NCBI GenBank assembly: GCA_900473205.1
Contig: UCLB01000023.1
Coordinates: 1 to 64,000 of the forward strand
Length of the DNA: 64,000 bases
Direction: 5' to 3'
Source of the DNA: Hyphomicrobiales bacterium
Lineage (GTDB): Bacteria > Pseudomonadota > Alphaproteobacteria > Rhizobiales > Rhizobiaceae
Numbering within the stretch: the first letter of the stretch is position 1; each line of letters begins with the position of its first letter. Below the pieces are notes generated by a model. The model worked only from the letters and a program-made list of their open reading frames with translations. It made no database searches and had not been told where the DNA came from. A program made the translations under genes and the position numbers. Of this stretch, positions 26,869 through 35,535 are shown piece by piece.

Positions 26869-26991
26869 ATGCTGCATCATTTCTCTCCACGGCACCTGTT
26901 GCGACAGTCCGCCGTCACTCGCCTTCTCATCGCTCTCGTCATCCTCCTCCCGCTCTGGCTTGCCATTCACTGGGCGGTGCTGTTGTCATGA
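26869..26991 (+). CDS. 40-residue single-span membrane protein upstream of a metal ABC importer
   Basis: ATG at 26869 opens a 40-codon frame: a basic, His-containing N-terminus (MLHHFSPRHLLRQSAVTR) followed by one hydrophobic helix (LLIALVILLPLWLAIHWAVLL). It stops at 26989-26991, overlapping the ATPase start by four bases (ATGA), so the two would be translationally coupled. It lies directly after the Zur-like palindrome and is the first gene of the operon. I know of no family. The coupling, position and membrane-protein logic make it a credible gene, but expression is unproven. It might be a small accessory subunit of the importer, or only a leader for coupling. Confidence 0.6.
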   Translation: MLHHFSPRHLLRQSAVTRLLIALVILLPLWLAIHWAVLLS

Positions 26992-27731
26992 GTGGCGCTG
27001 CGGTTCTGTCCATCGACAATCTGACTGTGGCCTATGACCGACATCCGGCGGTGCATCACGTCTCCGGCAGCTTTACCAAGGGCAGCCTGACGGCCATTGC
27101 CGGGCCGAATGGGGCGGGGAAATCCACGCTGCTGAAGGCCATTATCGGGGACATCAAGCTGTCCGAAGGCACCATTACCCATGCGCTGAAGCGAACCGAC
27201 TTTGGCTATCTGCCGCAGGCAGCCGATATCAACCGGCGCTTTCCGATTTCGGTTCTGGAAACCGTGTTGCTGGGCACATGGAAAACCGCAGGCGCCTTCG
27301 GCTCTATCAGCAAGCAGCAGGAGGCGCGTGCGCAAGAGGCTCTCGCCACCGTCGGTCTTGCAGGCTTCGAGCGCCGGTCGATTGGCGCGCTGTCTGCCGG
27401 TCAGTTTCAGCGCGTGCTTTTTGCCCGGCTGCTGATGCAGGATGCCAGCGTCATTTTGCTGGACGAGCCCTTCACAGCCATCGATGCCCGCACCACGCGC
27501 GACCTTCTGGACATCGTTGCCCGCTGGCATGGCGAAGGCCGCACAGTGGTTGCCGTGCTGCATGATTTCGATCAGGTCCGGGCGCATTTCCCAGAGACAT
27601 TGCTGATTGCTCGCGAGCTGATCGCATGGGGCCAGACCCAGCAGGTGATGTCGCCGGTCAATCTCATGCGCGCCCGCATCATGGCCGAGCGCTGGGATGA
27701 CAACAGCGAAATTTGCGAGCCAGCAGCATGA
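26988..27731 (+). CDS. zinc/manganese-type ABC importer, ATP-binding protein
   Basis: 247 residues. Walker A GPNGAGKST at 39-47, the Q-loop in GYLPQAAD, signature LSAGQ (a variant of LSGGQ) and Walker B VILLDEPF, then the switch His in VLHDFDQ. Groups with TroB/ZnuC-like ATPases. Its start overlaps the small membrane-protein gene and its stop overlaps the permease gene, each by four bases, so this is a tightly coupled operon. With the permease and binding protein it should import Zn2+ (or Mn2+) across the inner membrane, probably under Zur. Confidence 0.92.
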   Translation: MSGAAVLSIDNLTVAYDRHPAVHHVSGSFTKGSLTAIAGPNGAGKSTLLKAIIGDIKLSEGTITHALKRTDFGYLPQAADINRRFPISVLETVLLGTWKTAGAFGSISKQQEARAQEALATVGLAGFERRSIGALSAGQFQRVLFARLLMQDASVILLDEPFTAIDARTTRDLLDIVARWHGEGRTVVAVLHDFDQVRAHFPETLLIARELIAWGQTQQVMSPVNLMRARIMAERWDDNSEICEPAA

Positions 27732-28600
27732 CGGCCTATGATATTTTCCTCGCGCCGTTTCAGGATTACGGCTTCATGCGCCGCGCGCTCGTCGCCTGCT
27801 TCTGCCTTGCTGCGGGGGCGAGCCCGATCGGCGTGTTTCTGATGCTGCGCCGTATGAGCCTGATGGGCGACGCGCTGAGCCACGCCATCCTGCCAGGCGC
27901 GGCCATCGGCTATCTCATCGCCGGGTCGCTCTCGCTGACGGCCATGGGCTTCGGCGGCTTGATTGCCGGTCTCTCCGTCGCGCTCCTTTCCGGCATCGTC
28001 AGCCGCATCACACCGTTGCAGGAGGATGCGAGTTTTGCGAGCTTCTATCTGGCCTCTCTGGCGCTCGGCGTGCTGATCGTGTCCCTGCATGGGTCGAATG
28101 TCGATCTTCTGCATGTGCTGTTCGGCACCATTCTCGCCATCGACGCGCCAGCGCTCTACCAGATCGGCGCCATCACCTCCCTGACGCTGATCGTTCTCGC
28201 CATCATCTACCGGCCTCTGGTCAGCGAATGTTTCGACCCCGGTTTCCTGCGGGCCGTCGGCGGGCGCGGACCGGTCTATCACGTCATATTTCTGGTGCTG
28301 GTGGTCATCAATCTGGTCGCGAGCTTTCAGGCGCTCGGAACCTTGATGGCGGTGGGTTTGATGATGCTGCCTGCGGCCATTGCCCAACTCTGGACGCGCA
28401 GCCTGCCCGCCATGCTGATCCTTGCCGCCTTGAGTGCTGCCATCTCCGGTTATGTCGGCCTTGTCGTGTCCTACCATTTCGAGCTGGCCTCTGGCCCCAC
28501 CATCATCATGGCTGCAACCTGCCTTTACGGGCTGTCCATTCTGGCAGCACCGGCGGGTCTTGCAGGACGTTTTTTCACCCGCCCGCATTTGAAGGGCTAA
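27728..28600 (+). CDS. zinc/manganese-type ABC importer, permease protein
   Basis: 290 residues, 8-9 hydrophobic helices, ABC-3 family. The start at ATG 27728 overlaps the ATPase stop (ATGA). The family segment RRMSLMGDALSHAILPGAAIGYL lies near residues 42-64, and the coupling helix contains LRAVGGRG. Metal passes through a channel formed by two copies. It is followed 14 bases later by the binding-protein gene. Confidence 0.92.
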   Translation: MTAYDIFLAPFQDYGFMRRALVACFCLAAGASPIGVFLMLRRMSLMGDALSHAILPGAAIGYLIAGSLSLTAMGFGGLIAGLSVALLSGIVSRITPLQEDASFASFYLASLALGVLIVSLHGSNVDLLHVLFGTILAIDAPALYQIGAITSLTLIVLAIIYRPLVSECFDPGFLRAVGGRGPVYHVIFLVLVVINLVASFQALGTLMAVGLMMLPAAIAQLWTRSLPAMLILAALSAAISGYVGLVVSYHFELASGPTIIMAATCLYGLSILAAPAGLAGRFFTRPHLKG

Positions 28601-28614
28601 CTGGAGACCTGCCA

Positions 28615-29511
28615 ATGTTGTCCCGTAATCTTCTGCTGACTGCCGCAATACCCGCCTTCATTGCCTTCGCCTCCCCGCTTTCTGCGGCGGAACTGAAGGC
28701 CGTCGCCTCCTTCACCGTGCTGGCTGATGTGGTCAAGCAGGTGGGCGGCAACCACGTCACTGTCACCAGCCTCGTCAAGCCGGATGGCGACCCGCATGAA
28801 TTCGAGCCGTCTCCATCCGATGCGAAAAGCCTGAAAGCCGCCGATGTCGTCTTCGTCAGCGGTCTTGGTCTTGAGGGATGGATGGACCGGCTGATCTCCG
28901 CCTCCGGTTACAAGGGAACGCCGGTCAATGTCTCCGAAGGTATCAAGACGCGCAGCATGGAAGAGGACGGCAAGACCGTGACCGATCCGCATGTCTGGAA
29001 CAGCCCGGTCAATGTCAAAATCTGGGTGCAGAACATCGAAACCACCCTCTCTGCCGCCGACCCGGCAGACAAGGCGGATTTCAAGGCCAACGCCGAGGCC
29101 TACTTGAAGAAACTGGATGAGCTGAACACTTTTGCCCATGCGAAATTCGACAGCATCCCGGAAGATCGCCGCAAGGTGCTGACCAGCCACGATGCCTTCG
29201 GCTATTTCGGGCGGGAATACAAGGTGACATTCCTGTCGCCGCTGGGCGTCTCAACCGAAACCGAAGCCTCTGCTGGAGACGTGGCCAAGCTGATCGAGCA
29301 GATCAAGGCCGAGCATGTGAAGACCTACTTCTTCGAAAACTCAAACGATCCACGTCTGGTGAAGCAGGTGGCCAAGGCAACCGGTGCGCAGCCCGGCGGC
29401 GAACTTTATGTGGAATCGCTTTCCAAGGCCAAGGGCCCTGCGCCGACCTATGAGAAGATGTTTCGCTATAATGTCGAGCAGATCGCTACGGCAATGAACA
29501 AGTCCAGCTGA
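28615..29511 (+). CDS. zinc/manganese-type ABC importer, periplasmic binding protein
   Basis: 298 residues with a cleavable signal (after LSAA, residue 25), cluster A-I metal-binding protein. Candidate ligands are His61 in DPHEFEPSP, His126 in DPHVWNSP, His192 in TSHDAFGYF and an acidic residue near 245-266. Three histidines are typical of zinc-binding members, whereas manganese members usually have Glu in the third position. The His-rich loop of ZnuA is absent, so it is nearer to TroA. GGAG precedes the ATG. It is the last gene of the operon; two GC-rich hairpins follow within 90 bases. Confidence 0.92.
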   Translation: MLSRNLLLTAAIPAFIAFASPLSAAELKAVASFTVLADVVKQVGGNHVTVTSLVKPDGDPHEFEPSPSDAKSLKAADVVFVSGLGLEGWMDRLISASGYKGTPVNVSEGIKTRSMEEDGKTVTDPHVWNSPVNVKIWVQNIETTLSAADPADKADFKANAEAYLKKLDELNTFAHAKFDSIPEDRRKVLTSHDAFGYFGREYKVTFLSPLGVSTETEASAGDVAKLIEQIKAEHVKTYFFENSNDPRLVKQVAKATGAQPGGELYVESLSKAKGPAPTYEKMFRYNVEQIATAMNKSS

Positions 29512-29544
29512 TAACGGCGGCGCGGTCATACCGTATCGGGAATA

Positions 29545-29568
29545 GCAGGGGCGAGCCAGCGCCCCTGC
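29545..29568. terminator. GC-rich hairpin after the metal importer operon
   Basis: GCAGGGGCG (29545-29553) pairs exactly with 29560-29568 around AGCCAG. It lies 33 bases beyond the binding-protein stop. No T-run follows, so any terminator role would be Rho-assisted or weak. Confidence 0.4.
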
Positions 29569-29572
29569 ACCC

Positions 29573-29598
29573 GTTATCCTCGCCCTTGTGGCGAGGAT
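29573..29598. repeat. single hairpin of the CTTGT-loop family (half element)
   Basis: ATCCTCGCC-CTTGT-GGCGAGGAT, a 9-bp perfect stem with the same pentaloop and the same ATCCTCG...CGAGGAT outer sequence as one arm of the element at 26676. No second arm is found nearby. It lies between convergent genes and may help terminate both. Confidence 0.65.
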
Positions 29599-29626
29599 CA
29601 AGTGATGGTGAGGGTAGTTTGCGGCC

Positions 29627-29935
29627 TCACTCCGCCATATCGAAAACCAGCAATCCCGCTGCACCGCCATCGGTCAGGCCGATCAGGCGTTCGCCGACAT
29701 CGATATGCTGGGGATGGGCGAGATATTCGTCACGGGCCTCGATGCTTTCCAGCTTGATGATGAAGCCATCCAGAAAGCCGCCATTCAGCCCTTCGGACGA
29801 GACGTTCTGTCCGCATTTCACCTCGACAATGCCGGGAATGACATCCTTAAGGGCGGAGATCGCTTCATAGATCGCCTGCTTTTCGGAAGTCGTTGCGGCA
29901 GATTTGAAGCGCACGAAAACGCAATGCAAGATCAT
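29627..29935 (-). CDS. Dabb-domain protein (stress-responsive alpha/beta barrel)
   Basis: 102 residues with the Dabb ferredoxin-like fold: an opening MILHCVFVRFKS with the conserved His-x2-Phe pattern, central GIVEVKCGQNVSSEGL and the second strand DGFIIKLESIEARDEYLAHPQH, the usual Dabb motif ending in a conserved HP. Such proteins dimerise into a small barrel. Some are enzymes (olivetolic acid cyclase is a plant relative) and bacterial members mostly lack assigned roles. Single gene. Confidence 0.88.
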   Translation of the reverse strand: MILHCVFVRFKSAATTSEKQAIYEAISALKDVIPGIVEVKCGQNVSSEGLNGGFLDGFIIKLESIEARDEYLAHPQHIDVGERLIGLTDGGAAGLLVFDMAE

Positions 29936-30054
29936 GGGGTGTCCCTCTCATGCCTGACTACACAGGCTTTATGCTTTTATAGCCTTTGGAATAACAGGCT
30001 TAGGGAAGATAGGTCGCGAATGGCGATGCGCAACCCCAGTAAAGCACCTATTCA

Positions 30055-30495
30055 TCACCGCCGTTTGAACGGCTCCATGCCTTTGCGTGCCAGTTCGTCT
30101 GCACGTTCGTTTTCCGGGTGGCCGGCATGGCCCTTGACCCAGTGCAGGGTTACCTTGTGCCGCTCCCGCGCCGTTTCCAGCGCCTGCCAAAGCTCGACAT
30201 TCTTGACGGGCTTATTGTCAGCAGTCTTCCAACCCTTTTTCTTCCAGCCGAAAATCCACTTGGTAATGCCGTCCTTCACATAGGCGCTGTCGGTGTAAAG
30301 ATCGACCTCGCAGGGCGCTTTCAGCGCGTTCAGCGACTGGATGGCGGCCATCAGCTCCATGCGGTTGTTGGTCGTTTCCGCCTCGCCGCCGCAAAGTTCC
30401 TTTTCGGTTTCGCCGTAGCGAAGAACCGCACCCCAGCCACCCGGGCCCGGATTGCCCGAGCAGGCGCCATCGGTGAAAATATCGACATGCTTCAT
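30055..30495 (-). CDS. rnhA: ribonuclease HI
   Basis: Degrades the RNA strand of RNA-DNA hybrids (R-loops, primers). 146 residues with the full active site: Asp9 in [12 protein letters not shown], Glu47 in NNRMELMA, Asp69 in LYTDSAYV and Asp133 in NERADELA. Tryptophan-rich handle [12 protein letters not shown] present. The ATG at 30495 overlaps the thrB stop (ATGA), so it is the last gene of the DUF983-surf1-ispH-thrB-rnhA run. Upstream in-frame ATGs would intrude into thrB. Confidence 0.97.
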   Translation of the reverse strand: MKHVDIFTDGACSGNPGPGGWGAVLRYGETEKELCGGEAETTNNRMELMAAIQSLNALKAPCEVDLYTDSAYVKDGITKWIFGWKKKGWKTADNKPVKNVELWQALETARERHKVTLHWVKGHAGHPENERADELARKGMEPFKRR

Positions 30496-31460
30496 GCGAC
30501 TGCCAGCCCGTATTCCGCAACGTTGGAAACCGCGCGATGGAAGCGCAGCTTGCGCAGATATTCCAACGGGTCTTTCTTCACAACCAGCGCGCCTTCCGGC
30601 GTCGTCAACCAATCATAGAGACGAGTGAGGAAGAAGCGCAGCGCCGAACCGCGCGCCAGGAGCGGCAGCGCATCAAGCTCCGCTTCGCTCAAAGGCCGCA
30701 CGGACTGGTAGCCTTCCAGCAGCGCCTTGCCCTTGGTGACATTGTAGGAACCGTCTTTCTCGAAACACCATGCGTTGAGGCAGATCGAGACGTCATAGGC
30801 CAGGAGATCATTGCAGGCGAAATAGAAGTCGATCAGGCCGGACAACTCATCGCCGAGGAAAAAGACGTTGTCCTGAAACAGATCGGCATGGATGACGCCG
30901 GCGGGCAAATTCTTCGGCCAATGGGCAGCGAGATCATCGAGATCGGCACGGATTTCCTGCTGCAAACCCATTTCAACCTCGTCGGCGCGGGCTTCGGATT
31001 TATCCCACAACACCTTCCAGCCTTCGACGGATAGAGCGTTCGGACGTTTGAGTTTAAAACCCTCCCCGGCCAGATGCATGGCGGCGAGCGCCTTGCCCAC
31101 TTCACGGCAATGGCGAGCCTCCGGCTTGCGCAGCCACATCCCCTCCAGAAACGAGATCAGCGCGGCGGGGCGCCCGGACAATTCACCCAGAAGCTCGCCA
31201 TCATGGCGATGCAATGGCAGGGGGCACGACAGACCTTTTGCGAACAAATGCTGTTTCAGACCCAGAAAGAACGGCAGGTCCGATTTCTCCACGCGCTTTT
31301 CGTAAAGCGTCAGGATCAGCGGGTCTTTGGTGGTGTGCAGCAGAAAATTGGTGTTTTCGACACCTTCGGCAATACCCTTATAGGAGGTCAGCGCGCCGAC
31401 ATCATATTGGCCGAGGAAATTCTTCAGGTCGTCTTCGCTGATATCGGTGTAAACTGCCAA
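30492..31460 (-). CDS. thrB: homoserine kinase, type II (aminoglycoside-phosphotransferase fold)
   Basis: Phosphorylates homoserine to O-phosphohomoserine, the substrate of ThrC (present at 16556). 322 residues from TTG 31460, giving [18 protein letters not shown] lies 9 bases upstream, and in-frame sequence before it overlaps ispH. The protein is of the APH fold rather than the GHMP kinases of enterobacteria: [13 protein letters not shown] forms the ATP loop, HADLFQDN (His191, Asp193) the catalytic loop and IDFYFA (Asp211) the metal site. It lies 43 bases after ispH and overlaps rnhA by four. Confidence 0.95.
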   Translation of the reverse strand: MAVYTDISEDDLKNFLGQYDVGALTSYKGIAEGVENTNFLLHTTKDPLILTLYEKRVEKSDLPFFLGLKQHLFAKGLSCPLPLHRHDGELLGELSGRPAALISFLEGMWLRKPEARHCREVGKALAAMHLAGEGFKLKRPNALSVEGWKVLWDKSEARADEVEMGLQQEIRADLDDLAAHWPKNLPAGVIHADLFQDNVFFLGDELSGLIDFYFACNDLLAYDVSICLNAWCFEKDGSYNVTKGKALLEGYQSVRPLSEAELDALPLLARGSALRFFLTRLYDWLTTPEGALVVKKDPLEYLRKLRFHRAVSNVAEYGLAVA

Positions 31461-31503
31461 TTTATGATCTCTTGCGGTGCTGAAAGGGCGGAGGTGGAAA
31501 AGA

Positions 31504-32550
31504 TCAGGCGCCAGTGGCCGGTTTCGGCGGCAGGGCATCTCTTGCGGTGCCATTGACGAAGGCCATGTCCTGCACCGTCAGCTCAATATCGCGCAGCTCG
31601 CGATTGACCAGAAAATGTTCGGTTTCCTCAACCGTCACGGCCAGATCGAGCGTGGTCTCGTAGCGTGCCTTGAAGGCCTGAATGATCTCATCGACGATGA
31701 CCTCTGGCGCAGATGCACCCGCAGACAGGCCAACCGTCTGCACATCACCAATCTCATTCCAGTCGATTTCGGCGGCGCGCTGCACCAGCACGGAGCGCTT
31801 GGCACCGGCGCGCAGTGCCACTTCCACCAGTCGCTTGGAGTTGGAGGAGTTCGGCGCACCGACGACGATGAACAGATCGCAGCCGGGAGCCGCCTGCTTG
31901 ACTGCATCCTGTCGGTTGGTGGTGGCGTAGCAGATGCTGTCTGCCGCAGGCGCCTGCATGGCCGGAAAACGTTCCTGAAGCTTGGCGATGACGCCTGCCG
32001 TATCATCCACAGACAGCGTCGTCTGTGTTACGAAGCCGAGATTTTCCGTATCGACGGGCTGATACTGCGCGGCATCCTCAACCGTTTCGACCAGCGAGAC
32101 AGACCCTTCCGGCAACTGCCCCATGGTGCCGATGACCTCCGGGTGACCCGCATGGCCAATGAGTATGACATGGCGGCCAAGGCGCTGGTGGCGCATCGCC
32201 TGCTTGTGGACTTTCGACACCAGCGGGCAGGTCGCGTCCAGATAAAACAGGTTTCTGGCCTGCGCATCTTCCGGCACGGATTTCGGCACGCCATGCGCGG
32301 AAAACACCACCGGCTGCTGGCGATGTTCTGCGGGGATTTCGTTCAGTTCTTCAACGAAAATCGCGCCCTTGGCTTCCAGCCCTTCCACCACGTAGCGGTT
32401 ATGGACGATCTCGTGGCGGACATAAACGGGGGCGCCATAGGCCTTCAAGGCCAGAACGACGATCTGAATGGCGCGATCGACACCGGCGCAAAAGCCGCGC
32501 GGGCCGCAAAGCCTGATTGTCAGAGGCGGTTTGGAAACGGCAATATTCAT
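31504..32550 (-). CDS. ispH: 4-hydroxy-3-methylbut-2-enyl diphosphate reductase
   Basis: Last enzyme of the MEP isoprenoid pathway, producing IPP and DMAPP with an iron-sulfur cluster. 348 residues. The three cluster cysteines are Cys21 ([12 protein letters not shown]), Cys108 (DATCPLVSK) and Cys207 ([10 protein letters not shown]). Substrate-binding His50, His86 (SAHGVP) and His136 (GHAGHPE) are present, and APNSSNS completes the site. A strong AAGGAGAAGGA site precedes the ATG. dxs, the first enzyme of the same pathway, is at 58916. It lies in the operon downstream of the oxidase assembly gene surf1. Confidence 0.97.
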   Translation of the reverse strand: MNIAVSKPPLTIRLCGPRGFCAGVDRAIQIVVLALKAYGAPVYVRHEIVHNRYVVEGLEAKGAIFVEELNEIPAEHRQQPVVFSAHGVPKSVPEDAQARNLFYLDATCPLVSKVHKQAMRHQRLGRHVILIGHAGHPEVIGTMGQLPEGSVSLVETVEDAAQYQPVDTENLGFVTQTTLSVDDTAGVIAKLQERFPAMQAPAADSICYATTNRQDAVKQAAPGCDLFIVVGAPNSSNSKRLVEVALRAGAKRSVLVQRAAEIDWNEIGDVQTVGLSAGASAPEVIVDEIIQAFKARYETTLDLAVTVEETEHFLVNRELRDIELTVQDMAFVNGTARDALPPKPATGA

Positions 32551-32575
32551 TCCTTCTCCTTCAGCCTCCCGTGCG

Positions 32576-33328
32576 TCATTCCCTGGAATTTCTTACGCCC
32601 CGGACATAGGCAAAACCGACCACGATGACAAGGGCGAGCGCCAGTCCGTACCATGTAATCGCATATTGAAGGTGATTATTCGGCAGATCGATCAGCGTCA
32701 CGCCACCCTTTGGCCAGCCGCCGGGATTGGAGGCGGCACTGGCATCCACGAAAAACGGAACGAGTTGGGCAGGCGGAATACCAGCGCGGCTGGCCATGGC
32801 CGACCAGTCTTTCCAGTAATAGATATTCTTCGCCAGATCGTTTTCCGGTAGCAGGCTGGAGGGTTTTGTGGTCAGCCGGGCACGCGCCAGCCCTTCCACC
32901 GAAACGATACCGGCCACTTCGCCTGCCTCCCGTTTCGAAGGCTCTTTCATCTCGTAAGGTACAAAGCCGCGATTGATAAAAATCGCCCGGCCATCGGAAA
33001 GGCGAAGCGGAGTGTAGATGTAATATCCGGTCTGACCCTCGAAGGTCGCGAAGAAATGCTGCTCCTTGGTGTGATCGAAGGTGCCTGACAGCGCAACGGT
33101 ACGATATTCGATATCGCCACCCGATGCCGCCAGCGCTTCAATATCCGAAAGCGGTGCGGGCGCGGCGTGGATGCGTTGTTGGATATCGGCCAGCAAGCCC
33201 TCTTTCCAATACATGCGCTTGACCTGCCATGTGCCGAGCGCAACCAGAATGATGAGGGCGAGCAGGACAAGCGGTGCGGCGAACCACAGGCCGCGATGCG
33301 ATGGTTTGGCGCTGACGCTATCAGTCAC
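32576..33328 (-). CDS. SURF1-family cytochrome oxidase assembly protein
   Basis: 250 residues from GTG 33328 (AAGGCAGG upstream), overlapping the DUF983 stop by eight bases; an ATG at 33352 has no ribosome site. Two membrane helices flank a large periplasmic domain: an N-terminal span near [17 protein letters not shown] and a C-terminal span near [20 protein letters not shown]1 marks include [20 protein letters not shown] and [10 protein letters not shown]. It helps insert heme a into subunit I. The oxidase operon lies immediately upstream, across the terminator at 33748-33773. Confidence 0.93.
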   Translation of the reverse strand: MTDSVSAKPSHRGLWFAAPLVLLALIILVALGTWQVKRMYWKEGLLADIQQRIHAAPAPLSDIEALAASGGDIEYRTVALSGTFDHTKEQHFFATFEGQTGYYIYTPLRLSDGRAIFINRGFVPYEMKEPSKREAGEVAGIVSVEGLARARLTTKPSSLLPENDLAKNIYYWKDWSAMASRAGIPPAQLVPFFVDASAASNPGGWPKGGVTLIDLPNNHLQYAITWYGLALALVIVVGFAYVRGVRNSRE

Positions 33329-33710
33329 GATCAAGCCTGCCTTCACTGGCATTGTTGCGATATTGCAGAGCGATCATGATGCCCTTCATCTTTTTGAGCA
33401 GAACGAGCGAAAGGATAATGGCGGTCGGAATCCAGATCAAGGCGTGCAGCCAGACGGGTGGCGCAAAGCGCGCATCGAACCACAGCGCCATGCCGATGAT
33501 GAGAAAGCCGACGATGAGCATGACGAAGACCGCAGGCCCCTCGCCCGCATCCGCGAAAGCATAATTCAGGCCGCAGGCACTGCATTTGGGTTTCAGAGTC
33601 AAAAACCCCTGAAACAACCTGCCATGGCCGCAACGCGGACAGCAGCCGCGCAGGCCCACCTTTACCGGGTCAACAGGCGGATAGAGCGCCTCGTTTTCCT
33701 GCGTCATCAT
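33321..33710 (-). CDS. DUF983 membrane protein with zinc ribbon
   Basis: 129 residues. The N-terminal CPRCGHGRLF and later KCSACGLNY form a four-Cys zinc ribbon, followed by two hydrophobic helices (VFVMLIVGFLIIGMALWF and ALIWIPTAIILSLVLL). DUF983 genes sit beside cytochrome oxidase genes across alphaproteobacteria. A role in oxidase maturation is suspected but not shown. GGGGAGGG is directly before the ATG pair at 33710. It heads the surf1-ispH-thrB-rnhA run. Confidence 0.9.
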   Translation of the reverse strand: MMTQENEALYPPVDPVKVGLRGCCPRCGHGRLFQGFLTLKPKCSACGLNYAFADAGEGPAVFVMLIVGFLIIGMALWFDARFAPPVWLHALIWIPTAIILSLVLLKKMKGIMIALQYRNNASEGRLDRD

Positions 33711-33747
33711 ACCCTCCCCGTTCGCGAGCCATCAGGCCGCAGAAAAA

Positions 33748-33773
33748 CAAAGGGCGGCACGCGCCGCCCTTTG
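33748..33773. terminator. Rho-independent terminator of the cytochrome oxidase operon
   Basis: Stem CAAAGGGCGGC (33748-33758) with its exact complement at 33763-33773, loop ACGC. On the leftward strand it is followed by TTTTTCT. It lies 20 bases past the ctaE stop. Confidence 0.93.
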
Positions 33774-33792
33774 CTCAATCCGTCGTTTGACA

Positions 33793-34668
33793 TCAATGTG
33801 CCAGCGGTGCGCCCCAGCCACCCCAGACATAGATGGCGAAGAAGAGGAACAGCCAGACCACGTCCACGAAGTGCCAGTACCAAGCAGCGGCCTCGAAGCC
33901 AAAATGTTGTTTCGGCGTGAAACCGCCCGCGATGGCGCGCAACAGGCAGACCAGCAGGAAGATGGTACCCACGAAGACGTGGAAGCCATGGAAACCCGTG
34001 GACATGAAGAAGGTCGCGCCATAGATGGAATTTTTGAAGTCGAATGGCGCGTGCATGTATTCGTATACCTGCACCGTAGAGAAGAAGACACCGAGCGCAA
34101 CCGTCAGTGCCAGCCCGGTGATGAGGCCCTTGCGGTCATTGTGCAGCAGCGCATGGTGCGCCCAGGTTACGCAGGTGCCGGACAGAAGCAGGATGACGGT
34201 GTTGTAGAGCGGCAGATGCCACGGATCGAGAACCTCGATACCCTTTGGCGGCCACTGCCCGCCGGTGAACTCTACGCGTGACGCCTGAATGGCTTCATGC
34301 GGATAAAGGCTGGCATCGAAATAGGCCCAGAACCACGCCACGAAGAACATGACTTCGGACGCGATGAACATGATCATGCCGTAGCGCAGATGCAGCGACA
34401 CAACGCGGGTATGGTGCCCCTCATTGCCCTCTTTCACAGTATCTGCCCACCACGCATACATGGTGTAGAGCACGATAGCGAGACCGATATAGAACAGCCA
34501 TGGATGAGCCCATTCCAGACCGAACAGCTTCAAGGAGCCGCCATGCAGATAGCGCATGTAACAGACGCCACCGAAAGTTAGAAAAAAAGCACCAATCGAG
34601 GCCAGAAGCGGCCAGGGGCTGGGGTCTATGATATGGTAGTCGTGGTTTTTCTGATGTGTGTCTGCCAT
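33793..34668 (-). CDS. ctaE: cytochrome c oxidase subunit III
   Basis: 291 residues, seven hydrophobic helices, aa3-type subunit III, which stabilises the oxidase and supports proton uptake. Diagnostic segments: FFVAWFWAYFDASL near the conserved lipid-binding cleft, GTCVTWAHHALLH, and GFHGFHVFVGTIFL with the paired His. The conserved WYWHFVDVVWLFLF is at the C-terminus. GGGGA precedes the ATG. Last gene of the ctaCDB-coxF-ctaGE operon, 104 bases after ctaG. Confidence 0.97.
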   Translation of the reverse strand: MADTHQKNHDYHIIDPSPWPLLASIGAFFLTFGGVCYMRYLHGGSLKLFGLEWAHPWLFYIGLAIVLYTMYAWWADTVKEGNEGHHTRVVSLHLRYGMIMFIASEVMFFVAWFWAYFDASLYPHEAIQASRVEFTGGQWPPKGIEVLDPWHLPLYNTVILLLSGTCVTWAHHALLHNDRKGLITGLALTVALGVFFSTVQVYEYMHAPFDFKNSIYGATFFMSTGFHGFHVFVGTIFLLVCLLRAIAGGFTPKQHFGFEAAAWYWHFVDVVWLFLFFAIYVWGGWGAPLAH

Positions 34669-34772
34669 GTGATCGATCCCCGCAGGCTCTTCCCTAGTCT
34701 CACTCGATACAGTGGTCTTCGTTAAAAGCCCACCTCATGCAGCACGACCGAAACCGGCCGCACCTCCCTCTC

Positions 34773-35375
34773 TCAAAGTTTCGTCTCGTCACGTTCGGTC
34801 TTTGCCGGCAAGGACGCAACCGGTTTTTCCGTCTTGGACGGATAAAAAGTGTAGGACAGCGTCAAAGTATGGATGCCCTTGGTTTCCCGAGCCTTTACGA
34901 TCTCCGGATCGATGAAGAATACCACCGGCATTTCCAGTGTTTCACCCGGCTGCAAAGTCGTTTCGGTAAAGCAGAAACACTGCACCTTGTTGAAATAGGC
35001 ACCGGCTTCCATGGGCGTCACGTTGAACACGGCGCTGCCCGTGGTGGCGACTGGCGAGCGATTCGTCGCCTTGAAAGTCACCTGCACGGTTTCGCCAATG
35101 CGTGGCTCAACCATTTTATCGACCGGGCGGAAATCCCAGTTGAGGCCGGTGGAGGTGTTGGCGTCGAAGGTCACCTTCATCGTCTTGTCGAGAATGACAT
35201 CCGAATATTGTTCGACGCGCTGGGTGGTGCCGTTATAGCCGGTCACCTGACAGAACAGGCGATAGAGCGGCACCGAGGCATAGGCCATGCCGACCATGCC
35301 GCAGACAAAAACCAGACACAGCACGAGAATCGAGCTGTTGCTCGTCTTCTTGCCCGTCGTTCCTGTTGTTGCCAT
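34773..35375 (-). CDS. ctaG: cytochrome c oxidase copper assembly protein CtaG (Cox11)
   Basis: Delivers copper to the CuB site of subunit I. 200 residues: one N-terminal membrane anchor ([21 protein letters not shown]), then a periplasmic immunoglobulin-like domain. The copper-binding motif CFCF is in [10 protein letters not shown], and a further conserved Cys lies near the membrane ([10 protein letters not shown]). GGAGGAGAC is directly before the ATG. Gap to coxF 28 bases. Confidence 0.97.
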   Translation of the reverse strand: MATTGTTGKKTSNSSILVLCLVFVCGMVGMAYASVPLYRLFCQVTGYNGTTQRVEQYSDVILDKTMKVTFDANTSTGLNWDFRPVDKMVEPRIGETVQVTFKATNRSPVATTGSAVFNVTPMEAGAYFNKVQCFCFTETTLQPGETLEMPVVFFIDPEIVKARETKGIHTLTLSYTFYPSKTEKPVASLPAKTERDETKL

Positions 35376-35403
35376 GTCTCCTCCCCCTCTTTTCGTCCTG
35401 CGG

Positions 35404-35535
35404 TCAGAAACCGCCGATTTTTATGATGGTGATGATGTAGAAAAGCACGACCAGCGCCGCCAGCAGGAGGCCGAGCGCAATGTTGCGCCCGCGTCTCGAC
35501 CGCTTTTGTGCTTCGTTCAGCTTGATGGTTTCCAT
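35404..35535 (-). CDS. coxF: CoxF, 43-residue membrane protein of the oxidase operon
   Basis: Short gene between ctaB and ctaG. The start ATG at 35535 shares one base with the ctaB stop (TAATG), so it is translationally coupled. The protein begins [22 protein letters not shown], a basic cytoplasmic tail, followed by one hydrophobic helix [21 protein letters not shown]. Rhizobial cta/cox operons carry a CoxF of this kind between ctaB and ctaG. Its role in assembly is not established. Confidence 0.88.
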   Translation of the reverse strand: METIKLNEAQKRSRRGRNIALGLLLAALVVLFYIITIIKIGGF

